Shown here: positions 34,182 to 43,349 of the stretch, one piece after another
Numbering within the stretch: the first letter of the stretch is position 1
How the letters are laid out: every line of letters begins with the position of its first letter
From: Nonomuraea terrae
Lineage (GTDB): Bacteria; Actinomycetota; Actinomycetes; Streptosporangiales; Streptosporangiaceae
Assembly (NCBI RefSeq): GCF_004348995.1
Contig: NZ_SMKQ01000003.1
Location: 62,001 to 126,000 of the forward strand
Direction: 5' to 3'
DNA: 64,000 nucleotides
Notes under the pieces: generated by a model
Told to the model about the DNA's origin: nothing
The model's input: only the letters and a program-made list of their open reading frames with translations
Databases searched by the model: none
Position numbers and translations under genes: made by a program

Positions 34182-34487
34182 TCAGTCCTGGTCGATGGGC
34201 TTGGGGCGAGAGGGCCGCATGCTCTCCGCGAGGCCCGCCTTGCGGCCCTGGCGTCGGTGTTGCTGCATGCGCTCGTTCTCGGTGCGGTCGGGCGCCGGGT
34301 CCACGGGTACGGACCGCAGCACCTCGGCGATGCCGGCGTACTCGCCGAGCGGTAGCGACCGCAGGGCGCGTTCGGCGTCCTCGGTGGCACCTCGGGCACG
34401 GGCGTGCGCCAGGATGCTCTCCTTGTCGGCCGGGAAATCCATGTCGTTCAGCGCCTCGGTGACGGGACGCGTGTCGTGCAGTCTCAT
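34182..34487 (-). CDS. DUF2795 family protein
   Basis: 101 residues. VTEALNDMDFPADKESILAHARARGATEDAERALRSLPLGEY is the DUF2795 core: a small helical domain in actinobacteria and cyanobacteria with no known role. The tail is Arg/Gln-rich and probably disordered. A second small gene lies 16 bp upstream in the same direction, suggesting a short operon. Confidence 0.8.
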   Translation of the reverse strand: MRLHDTRPVTEALNDMDFPADKESILAHARARGATEDAERALRSLPLGEYAGIAEVLRSVPVDPAPDRTENERMQQHRRQGRKAGLAESMRPSRPKPIDQD

Positions 34488-34503
34488 CCTGTCCCCTTGC
34501 GGC

Positions 34504-34656
34504 TCACCCGGCCGTCGGCCGGGTGAGGTCTTCCAGGCTCATGCCGGCCTTGGACAGCGCCTGCTCCAGCGCCTTGCGTCCGGCGGGTACGGGCTCCTGC
34601 GTCCGCCGCCCGTTCCCGGACGGCCGGCGGTCGCTCGTGTTCTCGTCAGAACTCAT
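34504..34656 (-). CDS. Small hypothetical protein (50 residues)
   Basis: From an ATG at 34656 the frame gives a Ser/Arg-rich, disordered N-terminus and a short amphipathic C-terminus, GRKALEQALSKAGMSLEDL. I do not recognise a family. It precedes the DUF2795 gene by 16 bp. A longer start at 34704 is possible but reads through a less GC-biased stretch. Confidence 0.5.
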   Translation of the reverse strand: MSSDENTSDRRPSGNGRRTQEPVPAGRKALEQALSKAGMSLEDLTRPTAG

Positions 34657-34851
34657 GCCGGTGTCCGTACCCGTCCTTTTCTGGTCTTTTCGGGCGACCG
34701 GCAAAAGAACGGTGATTTCTCACCGAAGATTCGACCCGGAAGGGCCTTTCGTGCGTACAGGTTTCGACAGCCGCATACGTCCACCCCTAGGCAGGTCCTC
34801 TTGTTGAGCGAAACACGTGTTCGCTGCCAACCCGCACAGGAAAGAGACGCC

Positions 34852-35319
34852 ATGACCAGGCTGCGATCAGCTCGGCTGAGCCGGATGCAGTACGTGTGGC
34901 CGTTAGGCGAGGACGCACGGACGGTCCGTCACGCACGTACGATCATTCGCGATGAATTGTCGGCACTCGGCCTTTCTCCAGACCTCGTCGACGACGCCGT
35001 GCTCATGGTGAGCGAATTGGTGACCAATGCCCTCATGTACGGCGAGGCTCCGTACGAGCTCGGGCTCCACGTCGACGCGCGGGAGGTCATGTGCGTGGTC
35101 GTGGACGGCAGCCCGCTGCTGCCCGAACCGGCCGAGCCCGACGCGACCGCCGAGCACGGGCGCGGGCTGAGCATCGTCGCCCGGCTCTCCGACGGCTTCC
35201 ACGGCTGCCACCCGCAGCGCTACGTCACCCACCCCCACCTCGTCGGCAAGGCCACCTGGTTCGCGCTCCCACGCCAGGGATCGGCCGGGAACGTGGTGCC
35301 GATCCGATCCGGCGTCTGA
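34852..35319 (+). CDS. Anti-sigma-type ATP-binding protein (HATPase_c_2)
   Basis: 155 residues from the ATG at 34852, with AGGAAAGAG 6-14 bases upstream. The Bergerat-fold N box is SELVTNALMYGEAPYEL and the G1 box HGRGLSIVARLSDGF. This small single-domain kinase fold is the SpoIIAB/RsbW-like class, abundant in filamentous actinomycetes, where it binds sigma factors or anti-anti-sigma proteins. No partner STAS or PP2C gene is adjacent. Upstream coding-like sequence at 34700-34850 was rejected because the ribosome site fixes this start. Confidence 0.85.
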   Translation: MTRLRSARLSRMQYVWPLGEDARTVRHARTIIRDELSALGLSPDLVDDAVLMVSELVTNALMYGEAPYELGLHVDAREVMCVVVDGSPLLPEPAEPDATAEHGRGLSIVARLSDGFHGCHPQRYVTHPHLVGKATWFALPRQGSAGNVVPIRSGV

Positions 35320-35324
35320 CTCGT

Positions 35325-36248
35325 CTAACGCCGGGTGAAGCTCGCGCGGTAGGCCGTGGGGGTGAGACCGACCCGGGCGACCATGTGCTTGCGCAGGGAG
35401 TCCGCGCTGCCCAGGCCGCTTCTGCCGGCCACCTGGTCCATGGACAGCCCGGTGGTCTCCAGCAGCTCCCTGGCCCGATCGACGCGCCGGTGCAGCAGCC
35501 ACTGGAGCGGGCTCTGCCCGGTCTCGGCGTGGAAACGCCTGGTCAGGGTCCGCACGCTCATCCTGGCGTGGCCGGCCAGGTCGGCCAGGGCCAGCGGGCG
35601 GTCGAGGCGCGCGAGCGCCCAGGCCCGGGTGTCGGCGAGCGAGAGGCCGCGCTCCGGAGGCAGCGGAGTCTCGATGAACTGCGCCTGGCCGCCCGGGCGT
35701 ACGGGAGGCACGACCGCGAGCCGCGCGGCGGCGTTGGCGACCGCCGCGCCGTGGTCGACCCTGACCAGATGCAGGCACATGTCGATGGCCGCCGCCGCGC
35801 CCGCCGAGGTGAAGATGCCGCCGTCCTCGACGAAGAGCAGGCCGGGCTGGACGTCGATCGCCGGGAAGCGGGTGGCGAGGTCCTCGGCCAGCGCCCAGTG
35901 GGTGGTGGCGCGCCGCCCGTCGAGCAGACCCGCCTGGGCCAGGACGAACGCGCCCGTGCACAGGGACGCGATGCGTGCGCCGCCGCCCGCGGCCGTCCTG
36001 AACGCGTCGAGGACCTCCGCGGGGGCCTGTTCGCCGCCGCTGCCGACGGCGATCACCGTGTCGGCGCCCTCCACCGCGTCCAGCCCGTCCGTCACCACGA
36101 TGTCGGGGCCGCCGACGGTCGGCACCGGGCCGGGCCGCGCCGTACAGACCCGCACGTCGTAGCGGTCGACGCTGTTGAACACCATGAGCGGGATCGAGAC
36201 GTCGAAGCTCAGCACGGGAGGCACGATCACGGCGGCGACGCGGTGCAT
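35325..36248 (-). CDS. GlxA-type regulator (DJ-1/PfpI domain plus AraC HTH)
   Basis: 307 residues. The N-terminal DJ-1/PfpI-like domain (1-185) has RIASLCTGAFVLAQAGLLDGRRATTHW, the nucleophile-elbow Cys region, which is regulatory rather than enzymatic in this class. The C-terminal AraC domain (about 210-305) has LADLAGHARMSVRTLTRRFHAETGQSPLQWL and VAGRSGLGSADSLRKHMVARVGLTPTAYR. It is divergent from an SDR gene with 70 bp between, its likely target. Confidence 0.9.
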   Translation of the reverse strand: MHRVAAVIVPPVLSFDVSIPLMVFNSVDRYDVRVCTARPGPVPTVGGPDIVVTDGLDAVEGADTVIAVGSGGEQAPAEVLDAFRTAAGGGARIASLCTGAFVLAQAGLLDGRRATTHWALAEDLATRFPAIDVQPGLLFVEDGGIFTSAGAAAAIDMCLHLVRVDHGAAVANAAARLAVVPPVRPGGQAQFIETPLPPERGLSLADTRAWALARLDRPLALADLAGHARMSVRTLTRRFHAETGQSPLQWLLHRRVDRARELLETTGLSMDQVAGRSGLGSADSLRKHMVARVGLTPTAYRASFTRR

Positions 36249-36318
36249 GGCCAGATCCTCCGGATAGTCGGCATTCTGGCCACTATTGCAGAAGATCGCG
36301 GCTCGGCACCGTGGTGTC

Positions 36319-37215
36319 ATGACCTTTCACGTGATCGTGGGACGCGGGGCCACCGCGTCGAAGACCGCTCTGCTGCTGGCCGAGGACGGCGAGCGGGTAC
36401 GGATGATCAGCCGCTCCGGCGGCGGGCCCGAGCACCCGCTCGTCGAGAGGGTCGCCGCCGACGCGACCAGCGCCGACCGGCTCACCGAGCTGACCGAGGG
36501 GGCGGACACGCTGTTCACCACCGCCGCGCCGCCGTACCACACCTGGCCGCAGCAGTTCCCGGTCCTGTCGGCGTCGCTGCTCACCGCCGTACGGCGGACC
36601 GGGGCCGCGTACGTCATGCTCGGCAACCTCTACGGCTACGGGCCGGTGGACGGGCCGATCACCCCCGACCTCCCGCTGGCCGCGACCGGGCCCAAGGGCC
36701 GGGCCAGGGCGCGGGTGTGGGAGGAGGCCGCCGCCTCGGGGGTGAAGGTCACGGAGGTGCGGGCCGCGCAGTTCTACGGCGCCGGCGCCTTCTCGGTGTT
36801 CACCCTCATGGTGTGGCGGCAGGTCCTCGAAGGCCGGCTCGCCCTGGTGCCGCAGGAGCTCGACGTGCCGCACGGCTACTCGTCGATCGGCGACACCGCA
36901 CGCACGCTGGTCGCCGTGAGCCGCGACGAGCAGGCGTACGGGCGGGCCTGGCACGCGCCCGCCTCGACCGTGTCGGTACGGGAGCTGGCCGGCCGGCTCG
37001 CCGAGCTGGCGGGCGCGCCGCAGCCGCGGCTGGAGCAGCTGACCGAACGCGACCTGACCCTCCTCGAACTCACCGACCCCTTCTGGGCCGAACTCCACGA
37101 GGTGCTGACCAAGCCGGGCCACCCGTTCGCCGTCGACCACTCGGAGACCGAGAAGCTCCTCGGCGTGACCGCCACCCCGGTCGACGACGTGCTCCGCGAA
37201 ATGCTCCGACGGTAA
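36319..37215 (+). CDS. NAD(P)-dependent epimerase/reductase (atypical SDR)
   Basis: 298 residues. The nucleotide-binding loop VGRGATASKTALLLAEDG replaces the usual GxxGxxG, and ADTLFTTAAPPYHTWPQQFP, AAYVMLGNLYGYGPVDGPITPDLP and KGRARARVWEEAAA correspond to the extended/atypical SDR core, with the active-site Tyr in LYGYGP. The typical YxxxK is not conserved, so it may act as a NmrA-like sensor or an unusual reductase. It is divergent from the GlxA-type regulator. Confidence 0.82.
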   Translation: MTFHVIVGRGATASKTALLLAEDGERVRMISRSGGGPEHPLVERVAADATSADRLTELTEGADTLFTTAAPPYHTWPQQFPVLSASLLTAVRRTGAAYVMLGNLYGYGPVDGPITPDLPLAATGPKGRARARVWEEAAASGVKVTEVRAAQFYGAGAFSVFTLMVWRQVLEGRLALVPQELDVPHGYSSIGDTARTLVAVSRDEQAYGRAWHAPASTVSVRELAGRLAELAGAPQPRLEQLTERDLTLLELTDPFWAELHEVLTKPGHPFAVDHSETEKLLGVTATPVDDVLREMLRR

Positions 37216-37287
37216 GGCCCGCACCACCGGGAAGTGGGCGGCGGGCAGGCTGGGGGCGGCTTCGCGGGATCCGTAGCGTCAGGCGGC

Positions 37288-38511
37288 ATGAGGACTTCCA
37301 TGACGAAACGGCTGCTCGCCCTCGCCTGTGCCGGGCTGGTGCCGGCCACCGCGATCGCCCCGGCGGCGCTCGCCGCGACAGGCTCGGCCGAGTCGACAGT
37401 GATCCGCGACCGAGTCGTCTCCGCGACCCTGCTGGCCCGGATGTCGGCCGAGCAGGTCGCCGCCTCTCTCACCGAGACCGGGTTCCCGGTGCCCGACCGG
37501 CCGCAGGGCGCCGACCTGTACGCCGTCGCCTACCGCACCGTAGGCGTGACCGGCGGGCCCACCACGGCCAGCGGCGTGGTCGCGCTGCCCGCCCGCTCGC
37601 GGAAGGGCCTGTGGACGGTCGTTTACGGACACGGCACCCAGGCCACCAGAGCCGCCGCCGGTTCCGTCGCCGACGGGGACGGGCGGGCGGTGCCGTTGAT
37701 GTTCGCCTCCGCCGGGTTCGTCGGGATCGCACCCGACTACCTCGGTCTCGGCACCGGGCCGGGCCATCACCCGTACATGGACGCGGCCACCGAGGCGTCG
37801 GCCTCCGCCGACCTGCTGCGGGCGGCCGGCGAGCTGGCCCGGCGGCAGGGGCGTACGTCGAGCGGTGACGTGTTGCTCACCGGCTTCTCGCAGGGCGGCC
37901 ACGCGGCCATGGCCCTGGGCCAGGAGTTACGGGCCGATCCCGCGCTGCGGACGGCGTTCCGGCTGCGGGCGGTGGCGCCGATCGCGGGGCCGTACCACGT
38001 GCGGCGGGCCCAGCTGCCCGCGACGCTCGGCGACCGTCTCGACCCGCGCGGCTCCGCCTTCTACCTGGCGTACTGGACGGTCTCCATGAACCGCCTGCAC
38101 CACTTCTACGACTCCCCGTCGGAGGTGTTCCGCGACCCGGGCGTGGAGCGGCTGTTCGACGGTCACCACAGCTTCGACGAGATCGCCGCCGCGCTGCCCG
38201 CCTCGCCACGCGACCTGGTGACCGCCGCCTACCTGCGGCGCGTCGCGAAGCCCTCGGGCGCGATCCTCCGGGCGCTGGAGGCCAACGACCGGACCTGCGC
38301 GGGCTGGCGTCCCGGCGTGCCCGTACGGTTGTACGCCGCCGGCGGGGACCGGGACGTGGACTTCGGCAACTCCCGCCTGTGCCTGCGCGACCTGCGGGCC
38401 GGCGGCGTGGAGGCGTCCCTCACGGACGTCGGCGACGCCGACCACACGACCTCGGCACTCCGCTCGCTGCCCGAGATCCTCGACTGGTTCACGGACGTGC
38501 GCCGCCGATAA
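37288..38511 (+). CDS. Secreted lipase/alpha-beta hydrolase
   Basis: 407 residues from the ATG at 37288. A signal peptide is clear (MTKRLLALACAGLVPATAIAP followed by ALA cleavage near 29). The alpha/beta-hydrolase core has the oxyanion segment YGHGTQAT, nucleophile Ser201 in TGFSQGGHAA, a candidate acid in YAAGGDRDVDF and the catalytic His in DVGDADHTTS. This matches the secretory lipase (LIP) family acting on esters outside the cell. A truncated polysaccharide lyase gene follows immediately. Confidence 0.88.
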   Translation: MRTSMTKRLLALACAGLVPATAIAPAALAATGSAESTVIRDRVVSATLLARMSAEQVAASLTETGFPVPDRPQGADLYAVAYRTVGVTGGPTTASGVVALPARSRKGLWTVVYGHGTQATRAAAGSVADGDGRAVPLMFASAGFVGIAPDYLGLGTGPGHHPYMDAATEASASADLLRAAGELARRQGRTSSGDVLLTGFSQGGHAAMALGQELRADPALRTAFRLRAVAPIAGPYHVRRAQLPATLGDRLDPRGSAFYLAYWTVSMNRLHHFYDSPSEVFRDPGVERLFDGHHSFDEIAAALPASPRDLVTAAYLRRVAKPSGAILRALEANDRTCAGWRPGVPVRLYAAGGDRDVDFGNSRLCLRDLRAGGVEASLTDVGDADHTTSALRSLPEILDWFTDVRRR

Positions 38512-38525
38512 TCGAGGTCTTCGCC

Positions 38526-39884
38526 ATGGTCGAGCGGTCGTTCGCCCCATTCGTCCGCGACGGCGCCTGCATGGACCTCGTACGCGGACGGGCGATCGCC
38601 AGGAGGCCGTTCGGCGACCACGAGAGCGGGCGGCAGATCGCCGCCGCCATCCTCCTGCTGGCCGAGAGCGCACCGGCCGCCCAGCGGACCCGCTGGCAGG
38701 CCATGGTCAAGGGCTGGGCGGCGCGCGACACCGTACGGCCCATGCTGGAGCACGCCGAGCCCGCCTTCCACGCCCGTCTGGCGACGATCATGGACGCCGC
38801 CGCCGTGCCCGCCGCGCCCGAGCCGGTCGGCCACCGGCTGCTGCCGATGAGCGCCAGGGCGGTGCACCGCAGGCCGGGCTGGTGCGCGGCGCTCAGCATG
38901 GCCTCCCATCGGATCGGCCACTACGAGCACGGCAACGGCGAGAACCTGCGCGGCTGGCACACCGGCTCGGGGATGCTCTACTGGTGGGCCGAGGGCTACG
39001 GCGACCACTACTCCGACGCCTTCTGGGCGACCGCAGACCCCTACCGGTTGCCCGGCACGACGGTCTCCACCCGGCGGTTGCCCGACGGGGCGGGCGAGGC
39101 CTGGGGCGACACCCGTACGCCCTGGCGGTGGGTCGGCGGCGCGACGGACGGCACGTACGCCGCGGTGGGTCAGCACCTGAGCGGCCTCGACAGCACGATG
39201 GAGGCGTTCAAGTCCTGGTTCTTCCTCGACGACGCCGTCGTCTGCCTGGGCGCGGGAATCTCCGGCGCGGACGGCGCGGCCGTCGAGACCGTCGTGGACA
39301 ACCGCAGGACCGGAGCCCCGCTCACCGTGGGGACGGGATGGGCACACCTCGACGGCCACGGCGGCTACCTCCTGCCCGGCGGACAGGAGCCGCGCACGCT
39401 GCGCGAGAGCAGGACCGGCGGCGGGGCGACCCGCGACTACGTGACGCTCTGGCTGGACCACGGCGTCGACCCGCGCTCGGCCGGCTACGTCTACGTGCTG
39501 CTGCCGGGTGCGAGCCGCGAAGAGACGCGTGCCCGCGCCGCCCCGGGGTGGCTGCGCGTCCTGGCGAACACCTCCCGCCTGCAGGCCGTCCACGTGCCGG
39601 GGCCGGGCGTCACAGCGGCCTGCTTCTGGAACGCCGGGACCGTGGGCGGCCTGACCGCTTCGGCCCCGTGCGCGGTGCTGGTCAGAGAGCGTCCTGACGG
39701 CACGGCGACGATCACCGTCGCGGATCCCCGGTGCGACCTCGGCGGGTTGTCCGTGACCTGGTCGAGGCCGGTGGCGGAGGTGCTGGACGGCGACGCGCGC
39801 CTGTCCGGGAACACGCTCGTGTTCGGGCGCCTGGCCGGCCTGGAGGGCGCTTCGGTGACGGTCACCGTACGAATGACGCTCTAG
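38526..39884 (+). pseudogene. Beheaded polysaccharide lyase family 8 gene
   Basis: The frame (452 codons from an ATG at 38526) matches the C-terminal half of PL8 hyaluronate/xanthan/chondroitin lyases: VERSFAPFVRDGACMDLVRGRAI, YEHGNGENLRGWHTGSGMLYWW, WRWVGGATDG and the beta-sandwich (TAGYVYVLLPGA type segments). PL8 enzymes need a signal peptide and an N-terminal alpha/alpha toroid that supplies the catalytic Asn, His and Tyr, together about 300 residues. None of that is present: homology begins about 15 bp after the lipase stop. The remaining beta-domains could be translated but would be inactive. Confidence 0.8.
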
Positions 39885-39919
39885 CGAATAATGGGGTGAT
39901 TCGTACGGAGGAGGGCCTA

Positions 39920-40744
39920 ATGGGCGGCGACAGGCAGGCGTTGGTGCTGGGCGGCGGAGGGATCGCCGGGATCGCGTGGGAGACGGGGGTGCTGGCGGGT
40001 CTCGCGGACGCCGGCGTCGACGTGACGGCCGCCGACCGGATCATCGGCACGTCGGCGGGTTCCACCGTGGGCGCCCAGGTCACCAGCGGCCTGCCGCTGG
40101 CGCGGCTGCTCGCCCGGCAGACCGATCCCGCGCTCCAGACGCCCGAGCTCGCCCCCGGGGTGGCGACCGAGGAGCTGTGGGAGAAGCTCCAGCGGATCGC
40201 CGAGGGCTCGGGCGACGCCGCCGAGCAGCGGCGCGAGATCGGCGCGATGGCGCTGGCCGCCGCCACCGTCCCCCCGGAGCAGCGGCGCGAGGTGATCGCG
40301 GCGCGGCTGCCCGTGCACGAGTGGCCGCGGCGTGACCTGGTGGTCGTCGCGGCGAACGCGCTCACCGGCGAGCCCCGGCTGTTCACGGCCGGTTCCGGCG
40401 TGGAATTGGTGGACGCGGTGGCGGCCAGCTGCGCGGTGCCGGGCGTGTGGCCGTGCGTGACCATCGACGGGGTCCCGTACATGGACGGCGGCGTGCGCAC
40501 GATGACCAACGCCGACCTCGCGGCCGGGTTCGACCGGGTGCTGGTGCTGGCGCCGATGGCCGAGCCGGGCGAGCCGGCGTGGGCGAAGCTGGACGGCGTG
40601 GTCGAGGTGATCACGGCCGACGACGCCTCGCTGGCCGCGTTCGGCTCCGACCCGCTCGACCCGGCGGTGCGCACGCCCAGCGCCGAGGCCGGCCACGCGC
40701 AGGGCCGCGAGGTCGCCGCCCGCGTCGCCGCGATGTGGCGGTAG
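39920..40744 (+). CDS. Patatin-like phospholipase
   Basis: 274 residues from the ATG at 39920 with GGAGGAG 7 bases upstream. The glycine-rich oxyanion loop LGGGGIAGIAWETG, nucleophile Ser45 in GTSAGS and the catalytic Asp in PYMDGGVRT are present, giving the Ser-Asp dyad of the family. Cytoplasmic patatin-like proteins hydrolyse acyl lipids. Its stop codon abuts the stop of the convergent alpha/beta hydrolase. Confidence 0.9.
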   Translation: MGGDRQALVLGGGGIAGIAWETGVLAGLADAGVDVTAADRIIGTSAGSTVGAQVTSGLPLARLLARQTDPALQTPELAPGVATEELWEKLQRIAEGSGDAAEQRREIGAMALAAATVPPEQRREVIAARLPVHEWPRRDLVVVAANALTGEPRLFTAGSGVELVDAVAASCAVPGVWPCVTIDGVPYMDGGVRTMTNADLAAGFDRVLVLAPMAEPGEPAWAKLDGVVEVITADDASLAAFGSDPLDPAVRTPSAEAGHAQGREVAARVAAMWR

Positions 40745-41539
40745 CTATCCGGCCAGCACCTTCCGCAGCACGCCGGCGAACTCCTCCGCCCCGCCCATGA
40801 ACCCGCCGTGGTCGCCGGGGAACTCCACCGGCTCCGTGCCGAGCAGCCCGGCCAGCGCCACCGACGTCCGGTACGTCAGCAGCCGGCCGGACTCGGCGCC
40901 GATCCCCACGACGATCCGGCAGGGCGCGGCCTTCAGCGCCGCCACGTCGGGCACGTACCGGGTGGTGCCGCGCAGCTCGTGGGCGAGGAACCGCGCGATG
41001 TTGGCCATGTCCTGCTCCGACGGCTCGCCGGGAGGTCCGGCGGGCTGGTCGAATCCGGCGTTGGCCATGAACGTGGCGAACGCCGGCCCGGGCCCGTCCC
41101 GGTGGAAGGTCTCGATGATGTCCTCGACGACGGCCCGCTGCTCGGCGGCCTCGGGCAGCAACTCCACGCAGGGCGGCTCGTGCGCCACGAGCGTACGGAC
41201 CCGGCTGGGGTGCCGTTCGACCAGCGACAGCCCAGTGACGGCGCCGCCGCTGCTGCCGAACACGTCGGCGGACTCGGCGCCCAGCGCGTCGAGGATCGCG
41301 GCCAGGTCGTCGGCGCGCAGCTCAGGTGTGGAGTCCTCGGCGGGGTCGTCGAGGACGCTGCCCGAGATGCCACGGGGGTCGTGCGTCACGACGGTGTGGT
41401 CGCCGGCGAGCGCGTCGGCCAGCGCCGCGAACTCCGCCGCCGCCATCGGCGCGCCGGTCACCACCAGCAACGGCCCCGACCCGCGCACCTCGTAACGCAG
41501 CCGTACACCGGGGCGTTCGAGGAAATGGCTGGTGATCAT
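40745..41539 (-). CDS. Alpha/beta hydrolase
   Basis: 264 residues: VRGSGPLLVVTGAPMAAAEF, THDPRGISGS, nucleophile elbow VFGSSGGAVTGL and the His in FPGDHGGF. No signal peptide. The family covers many ester and C-C hydrolases, so the substrate is open. Confidence 0.85.
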   Translation of the reverse strand: MITSHFLERPGVRLRYEVRGSGPLLVVTGAPMAAAEFAALADALAGDHTVVTHDPRGISGSVLDDPAEDSTPELRADDLAAILDALGAESADVFGSSGGAVTGLSLVERHPSRVRTLVAHEPPCVELLPEAAEQRAVVEDIIETFHRDGPGPAFATFMANAGFDQPAGPPGEPSEQDMANIARFLAHELRGTTRYVPDVAALKAAPCRIVVGIGAESGRLLTYRTSVALAGLLGTEPVEFPGDHGGFMGGAEEFAGVLRKVLAG

Positions 41540-41600
41540 GATCGTCCTTTCCTTGGCGCAGACTCTGTCCAGGCGTGCAGACCACCGCGGGGCAGGAAAG

Positions 41601-42791
41601 TCACCGGATGCCGTTCAGATTCACCACGACCTGTTCGTCGCCGCGCTTGTACCAGATCATCCTTTCCTTCACATGGAGGGTGGGAGAGGGCTTCCGCCCC
41701 GCCGCCGTCCGGATCGGCCCCAGGACGCCGGTGCGGCCTGTGGCGAGGTCGTGAACGGCGCTCGCCTGCCGGCCCTCGCGATCCGACTGCCGCAGCAGGA
41801 GGAACCGGCCGCCGGACAGGAGCACGGGCAGCCCGCCGTCCAGGCCGGGCAGCCTCCGCAGCCGGGTGCCGTCGCGCCGCCACGACGCGGTCCCGTCGGA
41901 GCACCACGTCACCCCGCAACCGATCCACGAGGTCCGCCCCGGGGGAAGGACCACGTCGGGCAACCGCTCGCCCGTCCGGACGTCGATCAGTCGCTCGTTG
42001 GGGCGGACCGACTGATGCCGCGTCTTCGGTCGCGCGGCGTACGGCCAGGCGAGCAGGTGGTAGCCCTCCGTCCCGGGCATCAGCTCGGCGTCGCCGCCGG
42101 TCAGGGGCGCGCGGTGGACGCCGCCGTCCGCCGGTGTCCACACAGCCATGTCGTCCACGATGGCCAGGTCGACGCCCTCGTAAAGGTCGTCCCTCAGCAC
42201 CGCGGGAGTGGTGGCGACCAGGTGGGGCGTACCGCCCTTCAGCGGCACGGCCCAGATCTCCGTCTTCCGGTCGCGGTACGCGTGCCAGGCCACGTACCCG
42301 CCGCCCACGGCCACGGAGCCCGCCACGGCCGTGTCCTTCAGTGGTGTGATCCTGGTGAAGGAGCGCCGCACGAGATCGTACGACCAGATCCCGTCGAGCC
42401 GGTTCCTGGTCAGCCCGCGCCCCACGACGACGCGGCCGGTCGCGAACGCCTCCGGCGTGAACACCCGGCCGCCGGGCCCGGTGGCGGGGATCTCGTGCAC
42501 CGCGTCCGGCCACACCTGGTCGATCGGCGGTGCCAGCGGCCCGACGTACCGTTCCGTGGGCATGACCGTCGCCGAGGGCGTCGGCCCGACGGCGGGCTCA
42601 GCCCGCGGCACCAGGCGCGTGCCCACGACCGTCGCCGCCACCACGACCACGATCGCGGCCGTGACCGCCACCGGCGCCCGCCACGGCGGACGCCTGCGGG
42701 GGGCCGGCAGCGCCCGCGGCACGCCGTCGTCCACCACGCCCGCCGCCCTGGCCGTCAGCGCGTCCCTGAGCCGGTCCTCGATACCGGTCAT
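41601..42791 (-). CDS. Membrane-anchored beta-propeller protein, likely anti-sigma partner
   Basis: 396 residues from the ATG at 42791. A cytoplasmic N-terminus of about 45 residues (IEDRLRDALTARAAGVV) is followed by one membrane helix (APVAVTAAIVVVVAATVVG) and an extracellular domain with repeated strands (IWSYDLVRRSFTRITPL, TEIWAVPLKGGTPHLV) like a six-bladed propeller. Its ATG overlaps the stop of the sigma gene (ATGA), the layout of SigE-type ECF factors and their membrane regulators. The short cytoplasmic part is the probable sigma-binding segment; this is inference. Confidence 0.75.
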   Translation of the reverse strand: MTGIEDRLRDALTARAAGVVDDGVPRALPAPRRRPPWRAPVAVTAAIVVVVAATVVGTRLVPRAEPAVGPTPSATVMPTERYVGPLAPPIDQVWPDAVHEIPATGPGGRVFTPEAFATGRVVVGRGLTRNRLDGIWSYDLVRRSFTRITPLKDTAVAGSVAVGGGYVAWHAYRDRKTEIWAVPLKGGTPHLVATTPAVLRDDLYEGVDLAIVDDMAVWTPADGGVHRAPLTGGDAELMPGTEGYHLLAWPYAARPKTRHQSVRPNERLIDVRTGERLPDVVLPPGRTSWIGCGVTWCSDGTASWRRDGTRLRRLPGLDGGLPVLLSGGRFLLLRQSDREGRQASAVHDLATGRTGVLGPIRTAAGRKPSPTLHVKERMIWYKRGDEQVVVNLNGIR

Positions 42792-43303
42792 GCCGTGCCT
42801 CCCAGTTCGCTCTGGAGCCGGTCGAGGGCCCGCGCGACGGTGGAGCGCACGGTGCTCGGCCTGACGCCGGTCACCGCCGCGATGTCGGTGTCGGACAGGT
42901 CGAGGTAGTAACGCAGCACGAGCATCTCGCGCTGCCGCCTCGGCAACCGGGCGAGCGCGGTCAGCATCTCCTGCCGCGACTCGCCCAGCAGCGCCACCGT
43001 CTCGGCGGAGTCCTCCGCCTCGCCGCCGGACGACCCGGAAACGAGCGCCGCCCACCGTGCCGCCACCCCGCGCCGCCGCAGGACGGAACGGGAGGCGTTC
43101 AGCACACAGGTCCGGACGTACGCCAGCGGCGGCGCCTCCACACTCTTGCCGTGCAGTCGGGAGAAGACGTCCTGGACGATGTCCTCGGCGCTCTCGGGGT
43201 CGCCGACGAGCAGCACGGCGAGCCTGACCAGCCCGAGCCGGTGCTCGCGGTACAGGGCCGCCAGCGGCGGCCCGGACGCGCGCGGGAGCGTCTCACCGTT
43301 CAT
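42788..43303 (-). CDS. SigE-type ECF RNA polymerase sigma factor
   Basis: 171 residues. Region 2 is PLAALYREHRLGLVRLAVLLVGDPESAEDIVQDVFSRL and region 4 is LARLPRRQREMLVLRYYLDLSDTDIAAVTGVRPSTVRSTVARALDRL, the actinobacterial SigE family (Streptomyces type, distinct from mycobacterial SigE). The ATG at 43303 (MNGETLP) is chosen by family length. A parS-like 14-mer overlaps the upstream region 33-46 bp before the start. Confidence 0.92.
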   Translation of the reverse strand: MNGETLPRASGPPLAALYREHRLGLVRLAVLLVGDPESAEDIVQDVFSRLHGKSVEAPPLAYVRTCVLNASRSVLRRRGVAARWAALVSGSSGGEAEDSAETVALLGESRQEMLTALARLPRRQREMLVLRYYLDLSDTDIAAVTGVRPSTVRSTVARALDRLQSELGGTA

Positions 43304-43335
43304 GTCCCATGTACGCGCGACGGCCCGGATCCGCT

Positions 43336-43349
43336 GCTTCACGTGAAAC
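43336..43349. promoter_or_regulatory. parS-like 14-mer (one mismatch)
   Basis: GCTTCACGTGAAAC differs from the ParB consensus GTTTCACGTGAAAC only at position 2. It is intergenic, between the sigma gene start and the end of the upstream membrane-protein pseudogene. If used, it would indicate a position in the replication-origin half of the chromosome. Confidence 0.45.

Noticed and set aside
34195..34851. Upstream extension of the HATPase gene
   Set aside because: It covers the antisense of the DUF2795 gene and the small gene; the ATG at 34852 has a good ribosome site and matches family length.
38379..38525. Upstream extension of the PL8 frame into the lipase gene
   Set aside because: That part is the shifted frame of the lipase C-terminus and has no lyase homology.
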